NCBI RefSeq assembly: GCF_900108065.1
Contig: NZ_FNVQ01000003.1
Location: 62,001 to 126,000 of the forward strand
Source: Marinobacterium lutimaris
GTDB taxonomy: Bacteria > Pseudomonadota > Gammaproteobacteria > Pseudomonadales > Balneatricaceae
Length of the DNA stretch: 64,000 nucleotides
Direction of reading: 5' to 3'
In this document: piece by piece, positions 1 to 8,406 of the stretch
Layout: each line of letters opens with the position of its first letter
Position numbering within the stretch: the first letter of the stretch is position 1
The notes under the pieces: generated by a model
Told to the model about the DNA's origin: nothing
Databases searched by the model: none
The model's input: the letters and a program-made list of their open reading frames with translations, nothing else
Program-made: the position numbers and the translations under genes

Positions 1-166
1 TCGACAGAACACCGTTCCAGCGAAAATCGGTCAGATTACCCAGTTCCAGCCCCTGCAGCGCAGCGAAGCCGAAAAAGCCGACCAGCCCCATACCGAAGGC
101 GATGGGCATCCTGACGATGATGATAAGAAAAAGAAGTACGGCGAAGCCGATCAATACGACAGACAT
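1..166 (-). CDS. dctM: TRAP transporter large permease DctM (N-terminal fragment)
   Basis: The first 55 codons of a DctM-type large permease are visible; the gene runs off the left edge. The protein begins MSVVLIGFAVLLFLIIIVRM, an N-terminal membrane segment typical of DctM, followed by a glycine-rich stretch. In TRAP systems DctM is the 12-TM subunit that carries the solute across the inner membrane using a sodium gradient. It lies 25 bp downstream of dctQ and is probably cotranscribed with dctP and dctQ. The link to an hpa operon suggests an aromatic acid such as 4-hydroxyphenylacetate as substrate, which is inference. Confidence 0.85.
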   Translation of the reverse strand, partial: MSVVLIGFAVLLFLIIIVRMPIAFGMGLVGFFGFAALQGLELGNLTDFRWNGVLS

Positions 167-191
167 AGTCAGCTACCTTTAAGGCTTCGAG

Positions 192-707
192 TTATTTGGC
201 AGTGTTAGCAAAGATGCGATAGATCCCGTAGCTGATCATGCCCAGGGCCGTGAACCAGCTCATCACCGCAATGTATTCGACGATGTAGCCCGTGGGTATG
301 CCGAGATACTCGGTCACAACGCCACGTCGCAGCGAACGCTCCGCCAACTCGAAGATGCGCACACCGAGAAAGTACATGGAGCTGGAGATCACCAGTGCCG
401 CGAACAGCGCGAGGGCTTTTACCATCCTGCCGCCGATCACCCGGTCGAAGATATCGACCACCACATGGCCACCACGCCAGGTCACGATCGGCATCGCAGC
501 AAACAGCATGATGGCCAGACCGATCTCGGTCAGCTCGGTGGCGCCATCGAGAGAGTTTGAGAACAGATAGCGACCCGCCACATCGACACAGGTGATCGCC
601 ATCAGCAGAAACAGCACAACCGCGGCAACCAGTTCGAGGGCGAAGGCCAGCCATTTGACCGGCCCCACCTCTTCGTAGCGGCTGTTAACCCAGCTAGCCA
701 GAGACAT
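192..707 (-). CDS. dctQ: TRAP transporter small permease DctQ
   Basis: A 171-aa protein with four predicted membrane segments, including the tract ALELVAAVVLFLLMAITCVD and a central TRGG-like loop (MPIVTWRGGHVVVD) characteristic of DctQ. It is the small membrane subunit that pairs with DctM in a tripartite TRAP importer. I chose the ATG at 707 (MSLASWVN). A longer reading from 758 would overlap dctP by 37 bp and adds a charged N-terminus. The gene follows dctP by 14 bp, so the order dctP-dctQ-dctM is the standard TRAP order. Confidence 0.88.
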   Translation of the reverse strand: MSLASWVNSRYEEVGPVKWLAFALELVAAVVLFLLMAITCVDVAGRYLFSNSLDGATELTEIGLAIMLFAAMPIVTWRGGHVVVDIFDRVIGGRMVKALALFAALVISSSMYFLGVRIFELAERSLRRGVVTEYLGIPTGYIVEYIAVMSWFTALGMISYGIYRIFANTAK

Positions 708-721
708 ATTCACCCCCTCGA

Positions 722-1759
722 CTACTTGGCGTTTTCGTAATCGCGCGCGTTCTTCCACAGGTAATCGATCGCTTCCTGCGCATCGACACCGCGGTCCGCC
801 ACACTCTCAACCCACTCTTGCTTCATCCCCTTGATCATGGAGAAGAACTCCTGACTCATCGGGTCGCTCTCTTTCAGCTCGATCAGGTTGACGCCGTTCT
901 CCTGGGCCACCTTGTAGCCTGCGGCATCGATGCCATCCCAGGCCTTACCGGCCATCTGTGACAGTTTTTCACCAGAGACACTGAGGATCGCATCACGATC
1001 TTTCGGATCGAGCTCTTCGAGGAAGTAAGGGTCGATAAAGATGGAGAAGCTGCCCAGGTACATGCCGCCCGGAATCATGGTCACGTTAGGGGCCACCTCG
1101 CTCAGACGCAGCGCTTTCTGCTCACCCATCGGCATAAACACGCCATCGATCACGCCCTGCTGCAGCATCTCGTAAACCTTCGGTGCGGGAGCCGCCACCG
1201 GAGTGATCCCCATGCGCTCGCCGAGGGCGCTTTGCACCCCACCGCCGATACGGATCTTCTTGCCCTTGATCTGATCCCAGGAGGTGATCGGCTCTTTGGA
1301 GTGGATATAACCTGGGCCATGGGTAAACATGCCGATCACCTTGAGGCCGGCAAACTCATCCGCCTGCTCAAAGTACTTTTCATAGGTGCGCCAGAGCGCT
1401 ACGGATGCGGCCTCCGCACTGACACCGAGGCCCGGCTGCTCAACCGCCTGAGGCAGTTCGAAACGACCCGGTACATAGCCGTGGTAGCTGAAACTGGCGT
1501 TGATAACGCCATCTTCAACCAGCTGGAACAGGGTTTTCGGGTGACCGAGCCCCTCTTCCACCTCAACACGCACGCGCCCTTCGGTTGCTTCCTCAACCCA
1601 CTTGGCCCAGGTAGGCCATACCGTTTCGTTCTGGGGGTTAGTCGGCGGCAGCCAGGTGCCAACACGCAGCACCGTCTCCGACCAGGCGCTGGATGACAGG
1701 GTCAACGCTCCCACCGCGAGAGCCATTTTCACTTTGGACAACATATTTTTATTGTTCAT
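722..1759 (-). CDS. dctP: TRAP transporter solute receptor DctP (hpa-linked)
   Basis: A 345-aa periplasmic binding protein of the DctP family. It has a signal peptide (about residues 1-27, ending SSAWS), an N-terminal VLRVGTW strand and the motif GKKIRIGGG near residue 165, in the region that holds the conserved Arg for the ligand carboxylate in DctP proteins. MFTHGPGYIHSKEP marks the interdomain strand. It captures the solute and delivers it to DctQM. Its paralogue lies at 17395-18447. The gene sits between hpaF and dctQ and has its own operator-like palindrome about 40 bp upstream, so it may have a private promoter. The substrate (HPA or a relative) is inferred from context. Confidence 0.9.
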   Translation of the reverse strand: MNNKNMLSKVKMALAVGALTLSSSAWSETVLRVGTWLPPTNPQNETVWPTWAKWVEEATEGRVRVEVEEGLGHPKTLFQLVEDGVINASFSYHGYVPGRFELPQAVEQPGLGVSAEAASVALWRTYEKYFEQADEFAGLKVIGMFTHGPGYIHSKEPITSWDQIKGKKIRIGGGVQSALGERMGITPVAAPAPKVYEMLQQGVIDGVFMPMGEQKALRLSEVAPNVTMIPGGMYLGSFSIFIDPYFLEELDPKDRDAILSVSGEKLSQMAGKAWDGIDAAGYKVAQENGVNLIELKESDPMSQEFFSMIKGMKQEWVESVADRGVDAQEAIDYLWKNARDYENAK

Positions 1760-1790
1760 GTTCGCACCTTTCTCCTGAGCGGAGTTATTT

Positions 1791-1808
1791 TTATTAATAT
1801 ATTAACTA
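1791..1808 (-). promoter_or_regulatory. HpaR-type palindromic operator upstream of dctP
   Basis: The core TTAATATATTAA (1794-1805), followed by CTA, reads ATAGTTAATATATTAATAA on the gene strand. It matches the other members of the motif family in this window. It lies 35-50 bp upstream of the dctP start, between hpaF and dctP. Binding by HpaR is inferred. Confidence 0.55.
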
Positions 1809-1852
1809 TTTGATTATTATAATTTCCCTGCAGGCAGACTGGCCGCCTACAG

Positions 1853-2239
1853 CTAATCCTTCACAAACAAAGGATGGATATTGTTTTTGTTGAACTTGAG
1901 TACCGGGTCCAGCTCGGTCATCTCAAAGGAGAGCTGGCAGTAGCTGTTGTCGGTGATCGGCGTCATCCAGTCACAGAGGATCTCAAACACCCGTGCGGCC
2001 ACCTCTTTCTTCAGCGCCATGTCGCGCCCATGACCGATCTTCAGATTCAGGTTCAGGAAAGCAAAGTCATCGCGACCGTCGGCGACGCGAAAATCGTTAC
2101 AGCGGATGGCCCGGCTACGCACGCCACCTATAGGGAAGGCACCGGTAGACACAACATACTCATGCAGCGACTTGAACAGCGGCTGAAAGTCCAGGCGATC
2201 ATGCAGGTTACCGGAGTACTCGACGATAAAGTGGGGCAT
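1853..2239 (-). CDS. hpaF: 5-carboxymethyl-2-hydroxymuconate delta-isomerase HpaF
   Basis: A 128-aa protein of the CHMI branch of the tautomerase superfamily. It begins MPHFIVEYSGN, so the catalytic N-terminal proline is exposed once Met is removed. Further family marks are GGVRSRAIR (residues about 38-46), the LNLKIGHGRD block and the C-terminal LSFEMTELDPVLKFNKNNIH. It isomerises 5-carboxymethyl-2-hydroxymuconate to 2-oxohept-3-ene-1,7-dioate in the homoprotocatechuate meta pathway. Its length is close to E. coli HpaF. It is the first gene of the leftward unit, divergent from hpaH, and shares that operator-rich promoter region. Confidence 0.93.
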   Translation of the reverse strand: MPHFIVEYSGNLHDRLDFQPLFKSLHEYVVSTGAFPIGGVRSRAIRCNDFRVADGRDDFAFLNLNLKIGHGRDMALKKEVAARVFEILCDWMTPITDNSYCQLSFEMTELDPVLKFNKNNIHPLFVKD

Positions 2240-2330
2240 CGTTAGCGACTTCCCTTATTGTTTTTTTAAGTTGTTATGGAGCGCCGTCAGCGGCTGTTGG
2301 GGTACAACGCTGAACATCTGCCCAGCAATC

Positions 2331-2357
2331 TAATTAACATATTAACTTATGTCAACT
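2331..2357 (-). promoter_or_regulatory. HpaR-type operator in the hpaF promoter spacer
   Basis: Palindrome core TTAACATATTAA (2334-2345), between a minus-strand TTGACA and TAGATT at 17-bp spacing. It is placed to repress hpaF and the genes downstream of it. Confidence 0.6.
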
Positions 2358-2401
2358 TGGCACTTGACCTCTGACCCGAGGAATACAAAATCAGATCGAA
2401 C

Positions 2402-2431
2402 GTTGACATTAGTTAAGATGTTAAGTAAAAA
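2402..2431 (+). promoter_or_regulatory. HpaR-type operator in the hpaH promoter spacer
   Basis: TTGACA at 2403-2408, operator core TTAAGATGTTAA at 2413-2424 and a -10-like TAAAAA at 2426-2431. It would control hpaHIG1G2E. The implied 5' leader to hpaH is about 120 nt and contains the third palindrome (2479-2490). Confidence 0.6.
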
Positions 2432-2558
2432 TTGTTTCACTGATTGGTGATCAGCAACGAATCACCAGGCGCCATTGGTTAATAAGTTAACTAGTTGAGA
2501 CGCAGTTCGGGAGCCAGCAACAACGCAGCTCCCACCAAACCAGAAGGTTAGACCGAGC

Positions 2559-3362
2559 ATGTTGACACAAGAACAGATAAAAACAGCGGCAGAACGTCTT
2601 TACCAGGCAGAACAGAACCGCAAACAGATTCCGGCACTGACACTACAGCACCCCGAACTGGATATGGGCGATGCCTACGCCATCCAGAAAGCCTGGGTCG
2701 ATCAGAAGAAAGCCAACGGCCGCTCCGTGATCGGTTACAAGGTTGGCCTGACCTCCCGCGCCATGCAGATGGCGGTCAATATCGATGAGCCCGACTACGG
2801 TGTGCTGCTCGATGACATGCTGTTTGAGGATGGCGCCACCCTGAAAGCCTCGGACTTTCTTGATCCGCGCATCGAGGTGGAGCTGGCCTTTGTTCTGAAT
2901 AAGCCGCTGTTTGGTGAAAATGTCAGCATCTTCGACGTCTATAACGCCACCGACTACGTCATCCCGTCGCTGGAGCTGATCGCTGCCCGCTGCATGCGCA
3001 CCGACCCGGAAACCGGCTACACCCGCAAAGTGTTCGACACCATCTCTGACAATGCGGCCAACGCCGGCATCATCCTCGGCGGCCGCCCGATCAAGCCCAC
3101 CGAAATGGATCTGCGCTGGGCCGGCGCCGCGCTCTACCTCAACGGGCAGATTGAAGAGACCGGCCTGGCCTGTGGCGTTCTCGGCCACCCGGCCAAGGGG
3201 ATCAGCTGGGTCTGCAAACGTTTCGCGCCCCACGGCGTGGGCCTGGAACCCGGCCAGATCATCCTTGCCGGTTCCTTTACCCGCCCGGTTCCGGTCAAGG
3301 CCGGCGATACCGTACATGCCGATTTCGGCCCCTTGGGCGGTATCGGCCTGCGCTTCGAATAA
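2559..3362 (+). CDS. hpaH: 2-oxo-hept-4-ene-1,7-dioate hydratase HpaH
   Basis: A 267-aa member of the hydratase/decarboxylase (MhpD/HpaH) family, the usual length for HpaH. Family marks are GYKVGLTSRAMQ (about 58-69), the metal-binding segment DPRIEVELAFVL (about 102-113) and LELIAARC. It adds water to 2-oxohept-4-ene-1,7-dioate to give 4-hydroxy-2-oxoheptane-1,7-dioate, the substrate of HpaI. The start ATG is preceded by an AGAAGG-type ribosome-binding site. It opens the rightward hpa operon, and hpaI follows after 25 bp. Confidence 0.95.
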   Translation: MLTQEQIKTAAERLYQAEQNRKQIPALTLQHPELDMGDAYAIQKAWVDQKKANGRSVIGYKVGLTSRAMQMAVNIDEPDYGVLLDDMLFEDGATLKASDFLDPRIEVELAFVLNKPLFGENVSIFDVYNATDYVIPSLELIAARCMRTDPETGYTRKVFDTISDNAANAGIILGGRPIKPTEMDLRWAGAALYLNGQIEETGLACGVLGHPAKGISWVCKRFAPHGVGLEPGQIILAGSFTRPVPVKAGDTVHADFGPLGGIGLRFE

Positions 3363-3387
3363 GACCCAAGGTACAAGGAACATCTCC

Positions 3388-4194
3388 ATGGAACTGCCCA
3401 AAAACAGATTCAAGCAGGGCCTCGCAAGCGGGAATACCCAGTACGGGCTCTGGCTTGGCCTGCCGGATAACAGCGCTGCAGAGATCGCCGCTGTCGCCGG
3501 TTTCGACTGGCTGCTGATCGATGGCGAACACGCCCCCTTCGACCTGCGCACCATCATGTCACACCTGCAGGCGATCGCTCCCTACGACACGGCGCCGATC
3601 GTCCGCTGCGTCGAGGGCGATACCGCACTGATCAAACAGCTGCTCGATATCGGCGTACAGACCCTGCTGGTGCCGATGGTGGAAACCGCCGAGCAGGCCG
3701 TTCAGCTGGTGCAGGCGGTGCGCTACCCGCCGCAGGGTATCCGCGGTCTGGGCACTTCACTGGCACGGGCGGCTCGCTGGAACCAGATTCCCGGCTACCT
3801 GAAAAAAGCCAATGACGAGATCTGCCTGATCGTGCAGGTGGAAACCGCCAGCGCCATGGAAAACCTGGATGCCATCCTGGAAGTGGACGGTGTAGACGGC
3901 GTCTTCATCGGCCCGTCCGACCTGTCCGCCTCCATGGGATATATCGGCGACGCCGGTAACCCGGCGGTAGTCGAAGCGATCAATAGTGGACTCAACAAGA
4001 TCCGCGCCGCGGGCAAATACGCAGGCCTGCTCTGCCTCGACCCCTCCCTAGCCGAAAGCTATGTGCAGGAAGGCGCCAACTTTGTCGGCGTTGGCGTCGA
4101 CACCATGATCCTGGCTAACGAGACCCGCAAGCTGGCGCAGCGCTTTAAAGAAGGCGCCCCGGTAAAAGACGAAAAACCTCAGGCCGGCTACTGA
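3388..4194 (+). CDS. hpaI: 4-hydroxy-2-oxoheptane-1,7-dioate aldolase HpaI
   Basis: A 268-aa class II aldolase of the HpcH/HpaI family. Motifs include WLLIDGEHAPFDL (catalytic His in GEHA, about residue 45), RYPPQGIRGLG (Arg-containing loop), QVETASAMENLD with the metal-ligand Glu, and FIGPSDLSASMG with the second metal-ligand Asp. It splits 4-hydroxy-2-oxoheptanedioate into pyruvate and succinic semialdehyde. The start is the ATG of MELPKNRF, preceded by AAGGAA; a longer in-frame reading extends over the end of hpaH and is not credible. It is the last ring-derived carbon step of the pathway. Confidence 0.95.
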   Translation: MELPKNRFKQGLASGNTQYGLWLGLPDNSAAEIAAVAGFDWLLIDGEHAPFDLRTIMSHLQAIAPYDTAPIVRCVEGDTALIKQLLDIGVQTLLVPMVETAEQAVQLVQAVRYPPQGIRGLGTSLARAARWNQIPGYLKKANDEICLIVQVETASAMENLDAILEVDGVDGVFIGPSDLSASMGYIGDAGNPAVVEAINSGLNKIRAAGKYAGLLCLDPSLAESYVQEGANFVGVGVDTMILANETRKLAQRFKEGAPVKDEKPQAGY

Positions 4195-4224
4195 TTAGCG
4201 GCTATCACAACGAGAAGGTTAACA

Positions 4225-4893
4225 ATGACTGCGAATACCCTGGTCAACAGCAAGCTGGTCTGTGTCGCACTGAATGACAAAGCTCAGCTGGCTGCACTCG
4301 AGGGCGCCTTCAACGAAGCGCCCTATAAAAAGCCCCCTACCCAGCCGGTGCTCTACTACAAGCCGCGCAACACCTGGAGCGTTAACGGCGCCGAAATCGA
4401 GTGGGCGAAGGATTTCGATGGCGTGGATGTGCCAGCCATGGCGGTCGGCGCCAGCCTCGGTGTGGTGATCGGCAAGGAAATCTGCCGGGTATCCGCAGAG
4501 GACGCACTCGATTACGTCGTCGGCTACACCCTCGTCAGCGATTTCTCGCTGCCGGAGGAGAGCTACTATCGGCCGGACATCAAGGGCAAGTGTCTGGATG
4601 GCTCGGCGCCGGTCGGCCCGACGATCGTTCCCGCTGACCAGATCAGCAATCCCGATGCGCTGCGCGTCACCCTCAGCGTCAACGGGCACCTGAGAAGTAA
4701 CTTTGAACTCTCCGGCATGCAGCGCGGTGTGGCGGAGCTGATCAGTATCATCTCCCACATCATGACGCTGCAGCCGGGCGAGATGATCGCCGTTGGCTTC
4801 GCCGGTGACCGAGTTGCGGTTGCCAAGGGTGACAGGGTGGATGCGCAGATCGAGGGTGTCGGCACCCTGACAAATACTCTGGGAGGTGCATGA
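4225..4893 (+). CDS. hpaG1: HpaG1: isomerase/decarboxylase, N-terminal-type subunit
   Basis: A 222-aa fumarylacetoacetate-hydrolase-fold protein corresponding to the N-terminal half of the bifunctional HpaG (5-oxopent-3-ene-1,2,5-tricarboxylate decarboxylase / HHDD isomerase). The segment PVLYYKPRNTWSVNGAEIEW and the later GASLGVVIGKE are typical of this half. In enterobacteria the two halves are fused; here they are separate genes joined by an ATGA overlap with hpaG2. The product acts after HpaE in the meta pathway. The start at 4225 follows GAGAAGG. Confidence 0.9.
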   Translation: MTANTLVNSKLVCVALNDKAQLAALEGAFNEAPYKKPPTQPVLYYKPRNTWSVNGAEIEWAKDFDGVDVPAMAVGASLGVVIGKEICRVSAEDALDYVVGYTLVSDFSLPEESYYRPDIKGKCLDGSAPVGPTIVPADQISNPDALRVTLSVNGHLRSNFELSGMQRGVAELISIISHIMTLQPGEMIAVGFAGDRVAVAKGDRVDAQIEGVGTLTNTLGGA

Positions 4894-5678
4894 ACATGAG
4901 ACACGCACGCATCATTTTTGAAGGCCGAGAGCTGGATATCGATATCTCCGCCGACGACCGCATCACCACCGCCGAAGGCGAGGTGCTGAACGTCGCACTG
5001 GATTCAGACCAGATCACCTGGCTGGTGCCGGTGAAGGAACCGGGCACCATCTTCGCGCTGGGCATCAACTATGCCGATCACGCCAGCGAGCTGGCGTTCG
5101 AGCCGCCGAAAGAGCCGCTGGTATTCATCAAGCACGCCAACACGCTGACCGGCCACAAGCAGGTGAGCTACCGCCCCGACAACATCGACTATCAGCACTA
5201 CGAGTGCGAACTGGTAGCGGTGATCGGCAAAAGCGGCAAGAACATCAAGCGTGAAGACGCCCTGGATTACGTGGCCGGTTACACCGTCTGCAACGACTTT
5301 GCGATCCGCGATTATCTCGAGAACTACTACCGCCCCAACCTGCGCGTAAAGAGCCGTGACTCTCTGCTGCCGATGGGGCCCTGGATCGTTGATACCGCGG
5401 ATATCGCTGATGCCAACGCGCTGAAGCTGACCACCACCGTTAACGGCAAGGTCACTCAGGACGGCAGCACCAAGGACATGATCTTTAACGTGCCCTTCAT
5501 CATCGAATACCTCAGCAAGATCATGACCCTGAACCCGGGTGACATGATCTGCACCGGTACACCGCACGGCATCGTTGACTGCCAGCCGGGTGATACCGTG
5601 GTTTGCAGCATCGAAGATATCTGCTCACTCGAGACCCGCATGGTCAGCGAGCAGGAATACTACGGCGACAAATACTAA
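4890..5678 (+). CDS. hpaG2: HpaG2: isomerase/decarboxylase, C-terminal-type subunit
   Basis: A 262-aa FAH-family protein equivalent to the C-terminal half of HpaG. It shows FALGINYADHASEL (catalytic His region, about 56-69), the acidic metal-binding segment HYECELVAVIG, and GDMICTGTPHGI near residue 215. Together with HpaG1 it decarboxylates the ring-cleavage product and isomerises the enol. The start overlaps the hpaG1 stop (ATGA at 4890-4893), indicating translational coupling; a second in-frame ATG lies two codons later at 4896. Confidence 0.93.
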   Translation: MNMRHARIIFEGRELDIDISADDRITTAEGEVLNVALDSDQITWLVPVKEPGTIFALGINYADHASELAFEPPKEPLVFIKHANTLTGHKQVSYRPDNIDYQHYECELVAVIGKSGKNIKREDALDYVAGYTVCNDFAIRDYLENYYRPNLRVKSRDSLLPMGPWIVDTADIADANALKLTTTVNGKVTQDGSTKDMIFNVPFIIEYLSKIMTLNPGDMICTGTPHGIVDCQPGDTVVCSIEDICSLETRMVSEQEYYGDKY

Positions 5679-5745
5679 GAATAAAACCCGTCCCGGGCGC
5701 CGCACCAAGCGCGGCACCGGGATCATAGAGAACGGGAGACACACG

Positions 5746-7281
5746 ATGAGCGATACCCTGGATACCAACCTGGCCCGCGCGCAGCAGTACCTGGAGCGTT
5801 TCAAGAACAACACCACCGGTCACTTCATCAACGGTGAGTTCACCCTGGGCACCGGCGGCAGCGAATATGAGAACTACACGCCGACCGACAACAGCTCCAT
5901 CGGCAAGATCATGGCCGGCTCCGTGGCCGATATGGACGCCGCCTGCGAAGCCGCCGAGAGCGCCTTTGAAGTGTGGTCCTCTCTGCCGGGCGCAGAGCGC
6001 AAGCGTCTGCTGAACAAGTTCGCCGACCGCCTGGTTGAGCGCGCCGACGAAATCGCCCTGGTTGAGTCCATGGACTGCGGTCAGGCGATCCGCTTCATGA
6101 AACAGGCCGCCGTGCGCGGTGCCGCCAACTTCCGCTTCTTCGCCGACAAGGCGCCGGAAGCGCAGAACGGCCTGGCGCTGCACCAGGACGAGCACACCAA
6201 CTACACCCTGCGCAAGGCGATCGGCCCGGTCGGTATCATCACCCCCTGGAACACGCCGTTCATGCTCTCCACCTGGAAGATCGCGCCGGCACTGGCTGCT
6301 GGTTGCACCGTGGTGCACAAGCCGGCCGAACTGACCCCGCTGAGCGCCTACATCCTGGCCGAGATCGCCGAAGAAGTGCTGCCCAAGGGCGTCTGGAACA
6401 TGGTTAACGGCTTCGGCGAAACCGCCGGCAAACGCATGACCGAACACCCCGCCATCAAGGCAGTAGCACTGGTGGGTGAATCTGCCACCGGTTCCCACAT
6501 CATGCGCCAGGGTGCCGATACGCTGAAGCGGATGCACTTCGAGCTGGGCGGCAAGAACCCGGTGATCGTGTTTGACGATGCCGATTTCGAACGCGCCCTG
6601 GATGCCGTGGTATTCATGATCTACAGCCTCAACGGCCAGCGTTGCACCTCTTCCAGCCGTCTGCTGATCCAGAGCGGCATCCGTGACCGCTTCATGGACG
6701 CATTGGAACAGCGTGTCCGTAACCTGAAGGTCGGTCACTCCCTGGACCCGAACACCGAAGTGGGCCCGCTGGTGGCCACCGAGCACTACAACAAGGTGCT
6801 GAGCTACTTCGATATCGCTAAGGAAGATGGCGCCAATATCGCCGTCGGCGGCAAGCGCATCGCCGAAGCTCGCGGCACCATCGATCCGGCCGGCAACTAC
6901 CTGGAACCGACTCTGTTCACCGGTGCCAACAACAAGATGCGCATCGCCCAGGAAGAGATCTTTGGCCCGGTGCTGACCGCTATCTCCTTCGATACCGAAG
7001 AGGAAGCGATCGCTATCGCCAACGATACCCAGTACGGTCTGTCCGGTTACATCTGGACCGAGAACACCGGTCGCGCCATGCGCATGGCCAAGCACGTCGA
7101 AGCGGGCATGCTCTGGGTGAACTCCGAGAACAACCGCAACCTGCCCTCTCCGTTCGGCGGTATCAAGATGTCCGGCATTGGCCGCGACGGCGGCGACTGG
7201 AGCTTCGACTTCTACATGGAAACCAAGAACGTCTGCATCGCGCACGGTACCCATCGCGTACCGCTGCTCGGCAAGGGCTAA
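5746..7281 (+). CDS. hpaE: 5-carboxymethyl-2-hydroxymuconate semialdehyde dehydrogenase HpaE
   Basis: A 511-aa NAD-dependent aldehyde dehydrogenase, slightly longer than the roughly 490-aa E. coli HpaE. It has IITPWNTPFMLSTWK (cofactor loop), MHFELGGKNPVIVFDD (general-base Glu) and NGQRCTSSSR (catalytic Cys). It oxidises the semialdehyde made by HpaD to 5-carboxymethyl-2-hydroxymuconate. The start at 5746 (MSDTLDTN) follows GGGAGA; in-frame codons further upstream lie inside hpaG2. It is the last gene before the hairpin terminator at 7321, so it probably closes the hpaHIG1G2E operon. Confidence 0.94.
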   Translation: MSDTLDTNLARAQQYLERFKNNTTGHFINGEFTLGTGGSEYENYTPTDNSSIGKIMAGSVADMDAACEAAESAFEVWSSLPGAERKRLLNKFADRLVERADEIALVESMDCGQAIRFMKQAAVRGAANFRFFADKAPEAQNGLALHQDEHTNYTLRKAIGPVGIITPWNTPFMLSTWKIAPALAAGCTVVHKPAELTPLSAYILAEIAEEVLPKGVWNMVNGFGETAGKRMTEHPAIKAVALVGESATGSHIMRQGADTLKRMHFELGGKNPVIVFDDADFERALDAVVFMIYSLNGQRCTSSSRLLIQSGIRDRFMDALEQRVRNLKVGHSLDPNTEVGPLVATEHYNKVLSYFDIAKEDGANIAVGGKRIAEARGTIDPAGNYLEPTLFTGANNKMRIAQEEIFGPVLTAISFDTEEEAIAIANDTQYGLSGYIWTENTGRAMRMAKHVEAGMLWVNSENNRNLPSPFGGIKMSGIGRDGGDWSFDFYMETKNVCIAHGTHRVPLLGKG

Positions 7282-7320
7282 CTGCCGAGTCGATCTGCTA
7301 GACTGACCTTGTAGACTAAA

Positions 7321-7348
7321 ACGGAGCCGTCCTGAGTGGCGGCTCCGT
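7321..7348 (+). terminator. Rho-independent terminator after hpaE
   Basis: Perfect stem ACGGAGCCG / CGGCTCCGT with a 10-nt loop, followed by CTCTTTA. It ends the hpaHIG1G2E operon just before hpaA, so hpaA either has its own promoter or depends on readthrough. Confidence 0.75.
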
Positions 7349-7373
7349 CTCTTTATCCCACATACCTGCCCTG

Positions 7374-8291
7374 ATGTCAGACGCCTCACCCATAACAAAA
7401 AACAGCGAGTGGATCCCGAATATCATTCTGGGCCACGACTACGACAAACGGTATCTGGATGCCCTGGTTCATTACGATGAACTGGACAACCTGGCGGTTT
7501 TCTTCGGTCGTGATATGCCGGTACACCGCCATTCGCAATATATGCAGATCCACTACATCGACCGTGGTGCGATCAACTTCCATATCGATGACAAGCTTTA
7601 CCAGGTCAACGGCCCGGCCTGCTTTCTGACCCCCGCCTCGGTTCCCCACTCTTTTCAGACCCAACAGGACGCCCGCGGCCATGTGCTGACCGTGCATCAG
7701 TCCCTAGTGTGGCAATTGATGAAAGATGGGCTGGAGCAGGAGCTGGAGTGCGATTTAAGCCTCGGTATCTGCATCGCTCAGGACAACCTGAACAGCGAAC
7801 AGCTCGACCAATGGGACCTGCTGTCCGAAACGCTGCAAAACATCCGCACCGAGTGGTCGGAGAGCCTGGTGGCCAAGGGGCTGGTGATGGATTCACTGGT
7901 GCGCCTGCTGATTATCCGCGTGGCACGCCTCGCCGATAAACGCACCGAGAGCCAGGCCATCAACAACGACGACCTGAAGCTGTTTCACCGTTTTTCCGAC
8001 CTGATCGAAGAGCATTTCAAGCAGCACTGGCAGCTGCCCCAGTACACCGAAAACCTGGGTGTTTCCGAGAGCCGCCTTAATCAGCTGTGCCAGCGGATCT
8101 CCAACCGCTCGCCGAAGAAACTGATTCATGACCGGATCATTCAGGAGAGTAAACGCCTGCTTACCTTCAGCCCGCTGACCAGCAACGAGATCTCGTTCGA
8201 ACTCGGTTTTACCGACCCCGCCTACTTTTCACGCTTCTTTAAAAAGCACACCGGCATCACCGCACTGAACTACCGCAAGCAGCAGAAATAG
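7374..8291 (+). CDS. hpaA: AraC-family activator HpaA
   Basis: A 305-aa AraC/XylS regulator with an N-terminal cupin-like sensing domain (FFGRDMPVHRHSQYMQIHYI at about 42-61, then a PASVPHSF strand) and two C-terminal helix-turn-helix units (about 205-305, ending SFELGFTDPAYFSRFFKKHTG). The FFGRDMPVHRH block is characteristic of HpaA, which in enterobacteria activates the HPA 3-hydroxylase genes in response to 4-HPA. Here the hydroxylase genes lie far away (34949-37137), so the target set may differ. It is 92 bp downstream of hpaE across a terminator. Confidence 0.87.
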   Translation: MSDASPITKNSEWIPNIILGHDYDKRYLDALVHYDELDNLAVFFGRDMPVHRHSQYMQIHYIDRGAINFHIDDKLYQVNGPACFLTPASVPHSFQTQQDARGHVLTVHQSLVWQLMKDGLEQELECDLSLGICIAQDNLNSEQLDQWDLLSETLQNIRTEWSESLVAKGLVMDSLVRLLIIRVARLADKRTESQAINNDDLKLFHRFSDLIEEHFKQHWQLPQYTENLGVSESRLNQLCQRISNRSPKKLIHDRIIQESKRLLTFSPLTSNEISFELGFTDPAYFSRFFKKHTGITALNYRKQQK

Positions 8292-8406
8292 CGCTTACAG
8301 CTATCGGGCGGTAGCGGTTTACGAAGGGAGTTTCAGAGGAGAATTTCAGGGGTTAGGTATTCAGGGCTGGCGAGCTTTACAGACCACACCAGCCCGGAAG
8401 TCGGTC

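Larger units (their letters stand above)
2240..2558. promoter_or_regulatory. Divergent hpaF / hpaH promoter region with three palindromic operators
   Basis: This 319-bp AT-rich spacer contains three copies of the TTAAnATnTTAA-type palindrome, at cores 2334-2345, 2413-2424 and 2479-2490. Leftward promoter: TTGACA (2350-2355, minus strand), 17-bp spacer, TAGATT (2327-2332). Rightward promoter: TTGACA (2403-2408), 17-bp spacer, TAAAAA (2426-2431). In both, the palindrome fills the spacer, so a bound repressor would exclude RNA polymerase directly. Promoter and operator positions are read from sequence; the regulator is inferred to be HpaR (18656-19078). No gene is seen here. Confidence 0.7.
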